NCBI GenBank assembly: GCA_948567375.1
Contig: OX419760.1
Coordinates: forward strand, 48,422,001-48,486,000
Reading direction: 5' to 3'
DNA length: 64,000 bases
Source: Lunularia cruciata
Lineage: Eukaryota; Streptophyta; Marchantiopsida; Lunulariales; Lunulariaceae
In this document: piece after piece, positions 12,061-24,160 of the stretch
Numbering within the stretch: the first letter of the stretch is position 1
Layout of the letters: each line of letters begins with the position of its first letter
Notes under the pieces: model-generated
Told to the model about the DNA's origin: nothing
What the model saw: only the letters and a program-made list of their open reading frames with translations
Databases searched by the model: none
Program-made: the position numbers and the translations under genes

Positions 12061-13372
12061 GTGTATGCTAAAACATGTGAGATAAGGGTCAAGCCCTAGG
12101 TTTCACATATGAAGTGTGGGGTACTATATGAAGAGTGACACCTAAGATATTCCCATGCATGGAGTGCAAGGAAGGCATGAAGAGAGATGCTACAAAAAGT
12201 GTGTACACCTTATAGAGGAAAAAGGACATGCCATCCCAAAACAGCAAGACATAGAAGACAAAGAGTCAATGTCAAACCACAAAAGAGATAAAAAAAAAGG
12301 TCAAAGAGAAATAAAGAAAAGAGAGTGTGCAAGGGAGGTGAGAAGGCCTAGTTGTGGTCTCTAAAGATCTCATTCTTCCTCCAACATCTTGCCTCTTGGC
12401 GATTCCAATTGCCCAACCATATTAAAAGGACAACATCCCTTGGCACAAAAACATCTGATAGAAGAATCATTCAATACAAGAGCTCCTTGTGCAGAAAAAT
12501 CCCTAATTCTCAAATGCATTGAGACTTCCAATGTACTTAACCAACAAGCATTGCCTTATTGTTTTGCATTGCATTGGTCTTTGAATTTCCTAAGTCCAAG
12601 GCTCCAATGTAGGCATACCATCCTTGGTCCAATCACTCTATCCTTGCTCACCTTGCTTTTCATGGAATCCCGCATGCAATTCATTTCTCCATCTAGTAAC
12701 CTCTTGCATGTCCCTCAAGGATACTAGCAATTACTCTTGATTCTTGCATCTTGGTATTGTTCTAGAGTCATTTGTTCTTGTTGTGCACATTCAAAACAAT
12801 CAACCGCAGCTAGTTCTTCAACTCAGATTTGAAGGCATCTGTTGGATTGTTAGTTGTCTATTGGACAACTATCATTGGCAATTTACTCAAAAGTAACCAC
12901 AAGCTTGTCTTGTGGAAGAATTGATGATGATTTCCTGAAATAACTAGATGATTTTGGGTTGGGGCTCACCCTCTAATGGCATTGGTGTGCTTATTTGTAG
13001 TCCATGCTTGTCTTTATGGGGTGTAGATTGGACCAGTCATTTTTCTTATAGAGCTGCAAAGTTGGTAATTCAAATCATGCTTACACTTCAATAAAGATCT
13101 CTTGGACTCAGATCTTGCAAAAGGAATGCCAAGCAAGTGAAGGTCATTCAAAGATCAATGCTTGGCAAATTATTTAATGTGCTTGGAAAATTATTTAATA
13201 TTTTATGATGAGTATACAACTTTATACATCTTCTCTATATCCGACATGCAAGTATATGTACCCTATAACATATATACATCTTCTTCTATATGACATGCAA
13301 CATTGTCAGTAACCCACACATTCCAACTACACTGCATAATTCATCACATGCAAGTACATGTACCCTATGAGA
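12061..13372. other. No gene resolved; fragments of unknown origin
   Basis: Open frames at 12155-12364 (plus, lysine-rich, two cysteines) and 12389-12727 (plus) have no recognised domain and no supporting splice or start context. Between about 13230 and 13370 the phrase catgcaagtayatgtaccctata occurs twice in a loose repeat. Probably decayed repeat sequence. Confidence 0.35.
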
Positions 13373-13377
13373 GGTGG

Positions 13378-13787
13378 TGTAACAATATGGAGTTTAGCGA
13401 CATAGTTAGTAAGGCTAACAAAGTAGAGAATAAGCCAAATTAGCCCAAAATATTCTAGAAGCTTCTTGGGAAACTTCCCGACTAGCTTAACTTGCACCCC
13501 AAGATAGTTTCTAGAAGGAAGCTTCTAGAAGCTTCCAACTAGCTTAGCTTGCACGCCAAATAGATGGCTTCTAGAAGAAAGTTTCTTGAGAAGCTTCCTG
13601 GTTAACTTGGCTGGCACTCTAAGAAAGCAGCTCAAGGAAGCTTCTTGAGAAGCTTCTCAAGGGCCTTGTATACTACCTATAGATATCTAAGCCAAAGCTC
13701 ATGCAAGGCATTCGGAGTTTTCTCACATTCAAGTGTCTCAATGTGAGTTTCCATTCTACTATTTCTCCTTGGTCTTGATCTTTTACA
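13378..13787 (+). repeat. 5' LTR of element B
   Basis: 410 bp starting TGTAACAATATGG and ending TTTTACA. It contains heat-shock-element matches TTCtaGAAgcTTC at 13453-13465, TTCtaGAA at 13509-13516 and the four-unit GAAgcTTCtaGAAgcTTC at 13518-13535. The TATA box of the 3' copy is mutated here (ctatagata). Confidence 0.92.
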
Positions 13788-14061
13788 TTGGTATTAGAGC
13801 AAGAATGGGATGGATGGAATTTCTAGACCACCAAATCCACTTCCACCAAACCATTGGGATTTTTATATCCACCTATTATGCAAGCATCATTTCACACAAT
13901 TCATCACCTCACACTTTGGACACACTTTGGAAAAAAAAATTTGGATATGATCATCATATCTAAGGGTGCTTCTGATTGTAATGTGTGGAGAACAGTGGAC
14001 ATACTACTTCTATGTGTTAATAAATTAAAAAGATTAGGGGTGGCGTGATAGAGTAGCAACC

Positions 14062-17000
14062 ATGGCGGCAATGTTCAATGTTATCCTTGCTATGCAACAA
14101 CAAATTGAGCACCTTACTTGATTGTTGGATGAATGAGAGCTTTGACGACAAGAGTACATAGAGAGAATACCAGTTCAAGAAGGGGAAGATCAAATCCAAT
14201 TCCCTAAACCTAAGGTATTTGAAGGCAAGAATCTTCCGGGTGTCGTGGAGAATTTTGTATTTGATTGTGAACATTATTTTGAAGCTATCAATCTGCAAGA
14301 CAAGCAAAAAGAGATTCTCTTGGCTACTAGCCAATTGGATGGAGTACCAAAGCTATGGTGGAAATTTCAAGTGGAGCAAGCTAAACAACAAATTTTTGCA
14401 CTAATCTTGACTTGGGCAAAATTCAAGAATGCAATATTAGTTGATTCCAAGCTATAAATGTCACACGAGCTGCACGGGATAGGTTGGCAGAGTTGAAACA
14501 GATTGGTTCTGTAAGAAGTTACATCACACAATTTCATAATATTATCATGAAAATTCCATATATATTGGAAGGTGAAACTCTGGATCAATTTTTGAGGGGC
14601 TTGAAGTCAAGAACCAAATTAGAGGTAACCATGTTAGAGTCGCCACACTTGGAGGAAGCCATGCGGTTGGCCAAACGTTTTGATTCCTTGGTTGCAACAA
14701 CTTGGTCTTGACCTTGACTTCCACAAAACCTACCAATACACTATGCACGGGTGGAGAAGCTAGCACCAATGGAGATTTATGCCATTCAACGGAGACCAGC
14801 TAGCACAGTAGATAGAGAGAAACTACAACAAAATGGTGATTGTTTCCATTGTTGCCAATTGGGACATCACATTGTTGAATGTCCATTCAAGAATAGGCTA
14901 CCTCGACAAGTTGCCCAAATGGAGTTTGTGGAGCAAAAAAATCAAGGAAACAAGGAATCCCAATAGGAGATTGAGGCGCCTACTAGGAGCTTGATTAGTT
15001 CCAATAGGATTGAAGGCTTGACCTTTGTAAGTTTGCTTCACTTACAAGGTATGAAATCTAATCAGAGTTGTAAGAATTTGGTTGATTTTGGAAGTTCAAA
15101 AAATTGCATGTCTATACAAGTAGCAAAGGAATTGGGTATTCCTAGATTGATGATGGCAAATGGAAGAAAGGGTTCTACATTTCGTACCTCGCATCTTGTT
15201 AAAAGATTGGGAAGGAGTATTTGGAGTGTTTGAGGTTTGTAGTGGCACCTCTACACTATAATATCATTCTAGGACTGCCTTTGCTTGAATGTCATAAGGT
15301 TCAATTTGATTGGACCTAACGACAAATTCAAGTACAAACACCAAGGTAGGAATTTTTGATTAGGTTGTCTGGCACTTCTGAGTAAGACACCTAAAGATAG
15401 TCAGTCCCAAGATGGGAAGTTGGTCAAGAAGGTAGTCATAGAGCAAGCCTTGAAGGGGGATGAGTCTCAAGATGGGAATTTTACTAGGAAAACAGCCATG
15501 GAGCAAGTTTTGAAGAAAAATGAGTCCCTAGATGGGAATTTATTAGTGAAGCAGCCATAGAGCAAGCTTTGGAGGAAGATAGGTCTATTTTTTCCGTGTG
15601 GATCAAGTCTATTGCACAAGGACAATCTGAGGAGGGCAAAGAGTCTCATCAAGCAATGGTTGATCACATAGTTTAGGAGTTTGCGGATGTGTTTCCAAAT
15701 GATCTGTCAAAGGGATTACCCTCTGATTGTGGTATGCCCTTTAAGATTGAGTTATTACCAAGGAGTGCTCCAATGAGTAGACCAATCTATTGGCTCTCAC
15801 CAAAGGAGTTGAAGGAGTTGTGAACAACACTTACGGAGTTGTTGGAGAAGGACTTCAAAAAACATAGCACCTCTCCTTGGGGAGCACCGATATTATTTGT
15901 TCCAAGGAAGGATGGAGGACTTCATTTCTATATTGATTATCGTGGACTCAATAAGCAAACAATGAAGAATGAATATCCCTTGCCTCAAATTGATGACTTG
16001 CTTGATCAATTGAGTAGAGCACAATACTTTTCCAAGTTAGATCTTTGCAGTGGCTATTGGCAAATCCTCATTGATAGGGAAGATGTGCAAAAGATTGCCT
16101 TTTGCACGACGTATGGGCATTTTGAGTGGAGAGTTCTACCTTTCAGGCTCACTAATGTTCCACCAGTCTTCATGGATCAGATACATTGGGTGTTGGATGG
16201 ACTATTGGATCGTTACGTGGTGGTGTTCATGGATGATATCTTAATCTATAGCAAGATAGAGGTAGAACACATGAATCATGTGCAAGAAGTCCTAAGACGA
16301 CTACGATAATGGAAATTTTATTGTAAGAAGTCAAAGTGTGTCTTTGGCATAAGGAAGTTACCTTCTTGGGTGACAAGATCTCATTGGAGGAGATCAAGAT
16401 GGAAGAGGAGAAAATCAAGGCCAATACTAATTGGCCTACTCCAAAGGATGTTACAGAAGTACGGGCATTTAATGGATTGGCCAATTTTTACCAACAATTC
16501 ATCCATTATTATGCTCATGTAGCTGCACCATTGATTGACCTCTTGGGGAAGAACTTGAGCATCCAGTGGACCACCAAGCATGAAGAAGCATTCAAGAGTT
16601 GAAACATATGGTGTCTACAAGGCCCATTCTTCAACCATATGATCCACAGCTACACTGTGTGGTTGATTTTGATGCTTCTAACTTTACAATTGGAGCCATG
16701 TTGCAACAAGAATTCCCAGATGGACTACATCTTATTGTCTTTGTATCTCATAGACTAAATATGGCTAAAAGAAATTACTCTACTTGAGATCAAGAACAAC
16801 TTCCAATGGTATATGCCACCAAGGTATAGAGGCATTATCTCTTGGGGAAACAAGTGATCATGCAAACTGATCACAAACTATTGTTGCAGACCTTACACTT
16901 GGAACACATGAAGAGTAGACATCATCAATAGGAGGAACAAATCCAATTTTTTGACATCAAACTTGAGTACAAACCACATTGGTTCTATGTAATCCTTGAT

Positions 17001-18630
17001 GCTTTATCACGACGACATGATTTGAAGTCTCTTCCTCTCATCAAGGTAGCAATTAGAACGGTGTCAATTGACTTTAAGGTCCAAAAAGAGTTTTGATCAA
17101 TTCTACAACAAGATCCCTTCTTCCAAATGATCCATGGTTATCTTATAGTATGCAATAAGGAGTACAACCTCTTCTCCTTCAAGGAAGGCCTTCTATTCCA
17201 TGAGGACCGGATCTATGGTCCAGCCAAAGGTGATCTCCAACTTGTGCACCTTCAAGATGCCCATGATGTACCAATAGTTGGTCACATGGGTGTTGGCAAG
17301 TCTTTGGGTACCCTCCAACACCGATAGTGGTAGCCCAACATGACAAAAGATGTTCGAGAGTTTGTTTGATTGTGTTAGAGCTACCAACGTAACAAGGCCA
17401 ACAACCAAAAGCGAAGTGGACTCCTTCAACCACTCCCCATTCCATCTCCTTGATTGGAACACGTGAGCTTGGATCTCATCACATCCTTGCTCAAGATAAA
17501 GCAAGGACACACAACAATCGTGGTGTTTGTGGATAAGCTTAGTAAGCAAATCCACTTGGCACCAACCTTTGATATTGTGGATGCTCCAACCTTAGCGCAA
17601 ATCTACTTTGACAATGTCTTCAAGCATCATGAGATGCCACATGTACTCATTACCGACCGTGATCCTTGATTCATCAGGAAGTTTTGGCAAGCACTCTTCT
17701 AGATACTTGGCATCAAGCTTGCTTTGTCAACGGCCTATCATCCTCAAATTGATGGAGAAACTGAATGTGCAAATCGTACCTTGGAGGATTATGTTGTGTG
17801 CTTTGTCAATGTCCACCATACCAATTGGGATGAATGTCTTGCAGTTGTAGAATTTGCCTACAATAATTGTGAATAAGCAAGCACTAGATTTTCTCCTTTC
17901 TTTGTCAATTTTTGACAAGATCTGCTTGTTCCAGATTCTCTTCTTGCTCCTCTCCTCCATCTTAGGTCCCTTATACTTCAACTATCTTGACTACCATATC
18001 CCAATCTCTCCAACAAGCCAAATCTCACCTCCTTGTTGCTCAGAATTGTCAGAAACAATATGTGGACCACCATTGTCATGCTCTCACCTTTGAAGTTGGT
18101 GATAAAGTCATATAATCCTCTAGTAACCTACCCCTCCCACTTGATACCCAAGTTCATAAACTTGCCCCTAATTGGATAGGACCTTTTGATGTCACCCAAA
18201 TCATCTCTCATGTTGCTTATCGCCTTGCCTTACCTTGTCCATGTGCATCCACCCTATCTTTCACATTTCCAAGTTGAATCCCTTTGTTCCTAACCCATCT
18301 TCATTTTCCTCTTGTGTCCAACCTCTTCCTCCTCCCATCCCTATCCATGATCATGAGGAGTACAAAGTTGATCATATCCTTACACGTTGCCACATTCAAC
18401 AAGGATGCCGACAACATACGGAGTACAAGGTCCTTTGGAAAGTGTATCCCCTTCATGATGCCACATGGGTGCCTCTTTCTCACCTCCAGAATGCACACAT
18501 GGCCATCCAAGAGTTTGAAGCTTCAATAGTGACGAGGACGTCACCAACTAGCGATGAGGAAATATGTAACAATATGGAGTTTAGCGACGTAGTTAGTAAG
18601 GCTAACAAAGTAGAGAATAAGCCAAATTAG
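14062..18630 (+). pseudogene. Element B gag-pol polyprotein, broken
   Basis: Begins at the ATG at 14062. The gag region runs to about 14970 and ends in a CCHC zinc knuckle (CFHCCQLGHHIVEC, near 14850). The protease has LVDFGSS in place of the usual D-S/T-G triad (about 15085), so the active site is damaged. Reverse transcriptase at 15839-16309 keeps YFSKLDLCSGYWQ and FMDDILIYS. RNase H at 16600-16790 keeps the DFDASNF aspartate. Integrase (17454-17850) keeps TDRDP. The chromodomain is at about 18355-18530. Stop codons and frameshifts fall between and inside blocks. The last open segment (18235-18630) runs 66 bases into the 3' LTR, as in element A. It cannot yield an intact polyprotein. Confidence 0.9.
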
Positions 18631-18975
18631 CTTAGAATATTCTAGAAGCATCTAGGAAGCTTCTTGGATAGCTTCCCAACTAGCTTAACTTGCACCCCAA
18701 GCAAGTAGCTTCTAGAAGCTTCTGACTAGCTTAGCTTGCACACCAAGTAGACAACTTCTAGAAGGAAGCTTCTTGAGAACCTTCCTGGTTAACTTGGTTT
18801 GCACTCTAAGAAAGTAGCCCAAGGAAGCTTCTTGAGAAGCTTCTCAAGGGCCTTGTATGCTATCTATAAATACCTAAGCCAAAGCTCATGCAAGGCATTC
18901 GGTGTTTTCCCATATTCAAGTGTCCAATGTAAGTTTCCATTCTCTTATTTCTCTCCTCAATCTTGGTCTTTTATA
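18565..18975 (+). repeat. 3' LTR of element B
   Basis: 411 bp. The terminal CA has decayed to TA. Heat-shock-element matches are GAAtaTTCtaGAA (18635-18647) and TTCtaGAAgcTTC (18710-18722). The TATA box CTATAAATA is at 18864-18872, about 140-215 bp downstream of them. The pol frame of the element stops at 18630, inside this LTR. Confidence 0.92.
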
Positions 18976-18980
18976 GGTGG

Positions 18981-19668
18981 CCTTGCTACAAAGTGATTTA
19001 TCCACATTGCATAAGGTTTTGTGTAATGGTGTGAATTTCACTATAGAATTGATGATTGCATGATTCATATTTACCTCTTTCCATTCCTAGTTTTAGTAGA
19101 ATCAACCCTTCCTTCTCTCCTACTCATTTAAAAACTATGAAATATGCTTTGCATTTCTATGAAAATTGGACTATTTTATTCACTATCATACATAATTTCA
19201 CTACCTTCATAATGCAATTTGAGACATTTTTCCATGAGAACCCCTCATAATAATTCACTATTTTGCTCTTGATGATGGCTAATTGTTCAATTTACATCTA
19301 CTCCAACAATTGATATCTTCCTCAATCCATGTATTATGTTGTTTAGTCAAGAAATTGAGCAATATAATACATACATTTATCCATTTCAGAACATATGCAT
19401 TTCTATGACTATTCTTTAGTTGGGATCTGGTTTCTTGTAACAAGTACCATTGAGCCTTCAACATCCTAATGCAACATTTGTTGGCTACATTGTGGTTTAA
19501 ATCACTCTAGAGTGTTGATCTCTTCATGTCATATTGTGACATGATCCTAAGATTCATGAACCACATTAGCACCCCAAGTAAGTAACACATCCTAGACATC
19601 TAACTCAATAAATTCCCACAAAACTCCCACACTCATGCACAATAGTGAAATGGAGACCACATCAAAAA
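18981..19668. other. AT-rich DNA, nothing recognised
   Basis: Short open frames only; no repeat shared with the rest of the window was noticed. Confidence 0.5.
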
Positions 19669-20830
19669 CACAAAGGATGGGAAGACCCCATCAAGCCATA
19701 CAAGGGAGAGACAAAAAAGGTAAAATGGGGCTAAGCCCCAATAGAGTCTATATGAGAAATCTGCCCAATTGTACCTAAGATACTCAAGCTATGCAAGTCG
19801 TACAATCTACAAATAATTGGAGCATCCAAAGAAGCATCACCTAGTGTGATTGCTCTCCTATGGATTGCACCAGCCACTACCTTTTGTAGAGCAATGGATA
19901 CATGCTATCTAAAATATGCTACAAAGTATGAGAGTGAGAGCGGTACCCCCTAGCGCCTAACATGATAAGCTCTTGTGCACTCCCTAACAAATGTGTCAAA
20001 CGTCAAGTCCATTGGTCCATATAACTCCAAGGCTAGAGGAACAAAGAAGTGACCTTGCTTCATGCCCCTATACTAAGTGACCTTGCAACTTACTACTGCA
20101 CTTGTTGCCTATCCAAGGAGATGGGTAATCATTCCCTCTAAAATTGTATCCGTAACCATGACATTTGCTACTATCACTTAATCATCTCAGACCAAGTATA
20201 AGTCTACCTTGACACGTGTTGTTTGCAAAGCATACAAATGTTCCTTCTAAGCCAAGTATCCACTCTCTCATGCCATAGCAAACACTAGGTCCCTAACAGC
20301 ATCATGGGTAGCTATCCTCCATCCTCCAAAAGGACATTGTGTCATATGGACCACTGCTGCATCTAGTGTAGAACCACACTCACAAGTGAGTAATGAAGAT
20401 GTAGATGGGTGGACCAAACCTAGATGAAACCTCATCATTGTAGAGAAAGTAACTGGTGTGAGTTGGAATGCCCTAATTCATGGTTGAGCTAGGATCCAAG
20501 AGCCTGCATCCTTGCCAGAGCAAGAGTAAAGACATGCTCTAGTAGCCTAAGGAATGGACGAGTCAATTAAGAGAGAATGTAGCATATGCTACACTATTGC
20601 TCCATTAAGGAAGATTGTAAAACTCTAATCCAATCTGACAATAGTGAAGCAAAACATGGAAAGTACTCGTATGCCCGTGGGGATAGACTATCTCTTGTAT
20701 GCCGCAATAACATCTGGAGAGAAAAGGATCCCTCCTCCACCTCCATCACATAATTCTCCAAAATCAGCCTATCAACAACCACAAAATGAGAAGAAAGTAG
20801 GGGTGCCAAGAGAGGCCAACTATGCAATGC
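19669..20830 (-). mobile_element. L3: 5'-truncated LINE-type copy
   Basis: Aligns by eye over more than 1 kb with the region 37331-38480, starting at the shared left edge acaaaggatgggaagacccc (the element's 3' end, as it reads on the minus strand). Both copies share the segments taagcccc and caagctatgcaag and a stretch about 60 bp long near 19850. The match to L2 fades at about 20830, where L2 continues towards the reverse transcriptase. A shared 3' end with a variable 5' end is the usual mark of target-primed reverse transcription. The reading frame is broken. Confidence 0.65.
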
Positions 20831-23699
20831 ACAATAGTTGTGATAGGAATACAATAACCTCCCACTTAAGTATGTAGTCATTTAAGTACACAATATTTTG
20901 TCCCAAATAAGGGGTTCAATGTTTATTGGTTAAAAGTGTCATGAATAGTTATTTGTCATAGATTATGGAGTTTCTTGCGTTTGGCATTTAGTGTTAGCTC
21001 CCAAATGTTGCAATGAAGAGATTCAATTGATCATTGAAGAGCATCATACACCACTTTTGCTTTTGTTTGGACGTTGGTACACAACAATTGATCCTCTATA
21101 TCAAGAATAGCATTATAAAGAGACTCAAACCCTTTAAATGGGATGACATTTTCAATTGTAGCAAATGCATCCTGATTGTTGTCATCATCGGTTCTAGTCT
21201 TTCACATTTGCATTGTTTCCAACACTTCATCCACATCTTCCAAGATGGATGTTGAGTATTATGTATTATTCTCATCATCAGTATTGACAAATGCCAATGT
21301 AAGTACTCAATTTTTCTAGTCTATACTCAGAAAAGAAGCTATACTCAACTTTTCTAAGAAGTTATGATAGAATAAATGAAAATTTCTAGACTAGAAAAAT
21401 TGAGTACTCATCTAGAAAGTTGTGCTAAAAAGTTAAGTATGCATAAATAGCCTAGGTTCAAGATGCATAGTATAGTTGGAGGTTACTATAAAAGTAGTGA
21501 AACACACTTATACACAATAGCCACGATAGAAACATAAGAGAATGACACAAACACGGTTAAATAATAAATCATTTTGAAAAAACTTACCCCCGCTAAATTT
21601 ATGACTCTTCTTTTATTGTTGTAAATAACAGACTACAATTTTTTACAGCTAGAATAAATTTCCCCATTGATAGTTGGTCTCTGTGCTAAGGGGAAAAGAG
21701 TCCCATCAACTAGTTGTACACATCTAAAAAACCCCTTCTCTACAAACATGGTCAAAATCCTTGCCCTTTCCACTCCATCCACCCATTGCACTCCCTACTA
21801 CAAACCTCTAATATTTCTTGCATCACTTTGTCTATATAAGCTATTGTATATCCCACACTAACACACCAAATATCAAATCCCTCGACACACTAGCCTCATT
21901 CTCATGAAGTCCAAATTGGTCGAGAGCTATTGCAAATTGTATCCATATAGGAGCATGATCCCTCCCTTTTCCTTCTTCTCAAATATGACATGTTCCCTAA
22001 GGATTTGCACCAAAGAAAAAATTGAAACCCTATCCATGCAGATCAATTATTAGAAGGAAGCAGAGTCAAGTTCTTTGCAAAACAAAAGTTTACAAAATTA
22101 GTACTACAAAGTGGTTTAAATACATTGTTGGAGATACCTACCTTGTGTACACTCTCCCACCACACACAAAGGAACTATTTGGTGTCCTTGCCTTCATTTT
22201 CATCTCATCTAAGTCCGTCCCGTGAATCCCACACCAAGTCAATATCTCATGGATCAACGCCAGCTAAATTTGTTATTATCAAGGTTGCCTTTTGCTACTA
22301 AAATTTGACTTAGTTCATGCATGTATTTTTCAATGAATTTTTTGAGGAGCATTCAAGAGTCAATCTGAGGTATCTAGACCACCTTGTGCTCCCTCTCCAA
22401 TATTCAGAAACACCTTGAGTTTAGAACCACCTTTGCTTTGCTAGTAGCTAACTCTAAAATTTCACTCTACTCTCTCTTGTCGTTCATTAATCTTTTCTCA
22501 TTCTTTGTATTTCTCTTCCAAATTTGGATTTCTCTCCACGTTGCAAGGGATTTGGGTTTGAATTTGGATTTGTTTGAATTTGAATTTCTCATTCTAATTT
22601 GGGTTTCTCTTCAAGGCATCCATCATTGGATGCCTTATCTATTTGAATGCTCACCATTCAAATTTGAAATTGCTATCAATAATGTCCACTAAATAAAGAT
22701 TATGGATACCTTAAACCCCATAAAACCCCTAAAATTTTACAGGTCGGCCTTTTGCCAACTCGTAAGGAATTTATGGCTATAGGCCTCTGCCCATAAATCT
22801 CCCCAATATGCCGCCTTCACTACCCATCAATAATTTATGGAATACCAGTTTACTTGTTATTATGCGGATTATGGGTCCCCATAAATCACCAACTGATATT
22901 TGAATTGCAAAGCCTTGCATCCTTACTCAATCCAAACTACTAAGAACAAATCATCAAGACAAGAATGAACATCAAAATACCATATCTATACTCGAAGTAT
23001 GATTCAATTATATGTTCAAAATAGTCGCAACTTCTTGGTTACATACACTACGAGTCTTGGAGAGAATTTATGTGAAAGTTTCTACTTGGGTTCACAAACT
23101 TGGCTATCTGGTTAGTATAGTTTATCCTATAAGCATTACTAAGGTATACATCAACAAAAGTTATTCACTAAGCCATAGTTAGGAAAATGAAATGGAAAGG
23201 GAATGAGCTTTGCACAAATTTTCCTTGTTTTGGCGATTAGTTAAGAAATAGTGATAGATGATAAACACGCTCTGGTCTGCAAACTTAATAACACTTTTCC
23301 ACGTGGTATCCTCTTGAGCCATGTAAAACACAATAATAACGCATAGAAGGAAGGATAATATTGGAAAATAATTCTTGTGATATTTGTTCAAGCCGTCACC
23401 TTGTGGAATGAGAGATCAAGAGTAATTTGTCACGTCCGCCTTGTTGAATAGTGCAGTGCGTTTAAACCTCCAAGCTCCAAGCTTTGTATTTGTTACCCAC
23501 AAATATATCAAATCATGCTCGAGATGCTTCCTGTCTAGAGACAAGCCTTGAATCCATGGCACAAGAGAAATGTGGAATCCCTTGGGCCTACAGCTCTTTT
23601 GCGCACGCTCGTTTCCAAGAGTGATTCGTCACTCTTGTACGTCGCTTTGCCAACTACTTTTCTGAAGGATGCCATGATTGGATTAGAAATGAATCACAA
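20831..23699. other. AT-rich DNA, no gene resolved
   Basis: Several small open frames without recognised domains (for instance 22384-22692, phenylalanine- and leucine-rich as expected from AT-rich sequence). A perfect 22-bp inverted repeat lies at 21302-21408 and is listed separately. Confidence 0.45.
21302..21408. repeat. Perfect 22-bp inverted repeat with 63-bp loop
   Basis: The arm 21302-21323 (begins agtactcaattttt) is exactly complementary to 21387-21408. The loop holds further partial repeats of the same words (ctatactcaacttttcta). It could fold as a hairpin or be the two ends of a tiny inverted-repeat element. No target duplication was recognised at its edges. Confidence 0.7.
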
Positions 23700-24160
23700 A
23701 GGGAAAAGGTGACCGCGCCGAGACCACAAAGGATGGGAAGACCCCATCAAGCCTTACAAGGGAGAGACGATCAAGGTAAAATGGTGCTCTGCCCCAATAG
23801 AATTTACATGAGAAATCTGCCCTATTGCACCTAAGAACGCCAAGCTATGCAAGTCATATGGTCTACAAGTATCCAAATAAAGTATCACCTAGTGTGATTG
23901 CTCTCATGTGGATTGCACCAACCTATGCAGAGCAAAGGACACTTGCTGTCCTTTGCTAAATATATTACAAAGTACAAGAGTGAGAGTGGTACCCCTTGGC
24001 ACCTAACATGATAAACTCTTGAGCACTCCTTGACAAATGTGTCAAACGCCGTGTCCATCGCTCCATTTAACTTTAAGGCTGGAGGAACAAAGAGGTGACC
24101 TCGCTGCATACCCCTATACTTGGTGACCTTATCACGACCTACATCTGCACTTGCCGTCCA
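23700..24160 (-). mobile_element. L4: short 5'-truncated LINE-type copy
   Basis: About 460 bp matching the left part of L3 and L2, again beginning at the acaaaggatgggaagacccc edge (23726). It also shares aaaggtgaccgcg immediately outside that edge with the fragment at 1425. On the minus strand it holds a 74-codon open segment (24109-23885) with the motif GHLFVPPALKLNGAMDTAF, which matches FVPLALESYG-type sequence in related LINE-type proteins. It represents only the C-terminal part of the element's protein. Confidence 0.6.

Larger units (their letters stand above)
13373..18980 (+). mobile_element. Element B: Ty3/gypsy chromovirus, both LTRs and 5-bp target duplication
   Basis: The same family as element A, on the plus strand. 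The element proper is 13378-18975, flanked by a perfect ggtgg repeat (13373-13377 and 18976-18980). LTRs are 13378-13787 and 18565-18975. The primer-binding site tggtattagagc (13789-13800) follows the 5' LTR by one base and has one change from the initiator tRNA-Met complement. A short purine-rich run (gatgaggaaata) precedes the 3' LTR. Domain order gag, protease, reverse transcriptase, RNase H, integrase, chromodomain marks a chromovirus. The coding region has several stops and frameshifts, so the copy is not autonomous. Confidence 0.93.

Noticed and set aside
12155-12364. Lysine-rich frame with cysteines considered as a BED-type zinc finger
   Set aside because: The cysteine and histidine spacing does not fit, and pairing them would need a frameshift.
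12389-12727. 112-codon plus-strand open frame, considered as a transposase fragment
   Set aside because: Neither strand gave motifs of hAT, LINE or LTR proteins that I could defend.
22384-22692. 102-codon hydrophobic open frame
   Set aside because: The phenylalanine and leucine richness follows from AT-rich sequence; there is no coding context.
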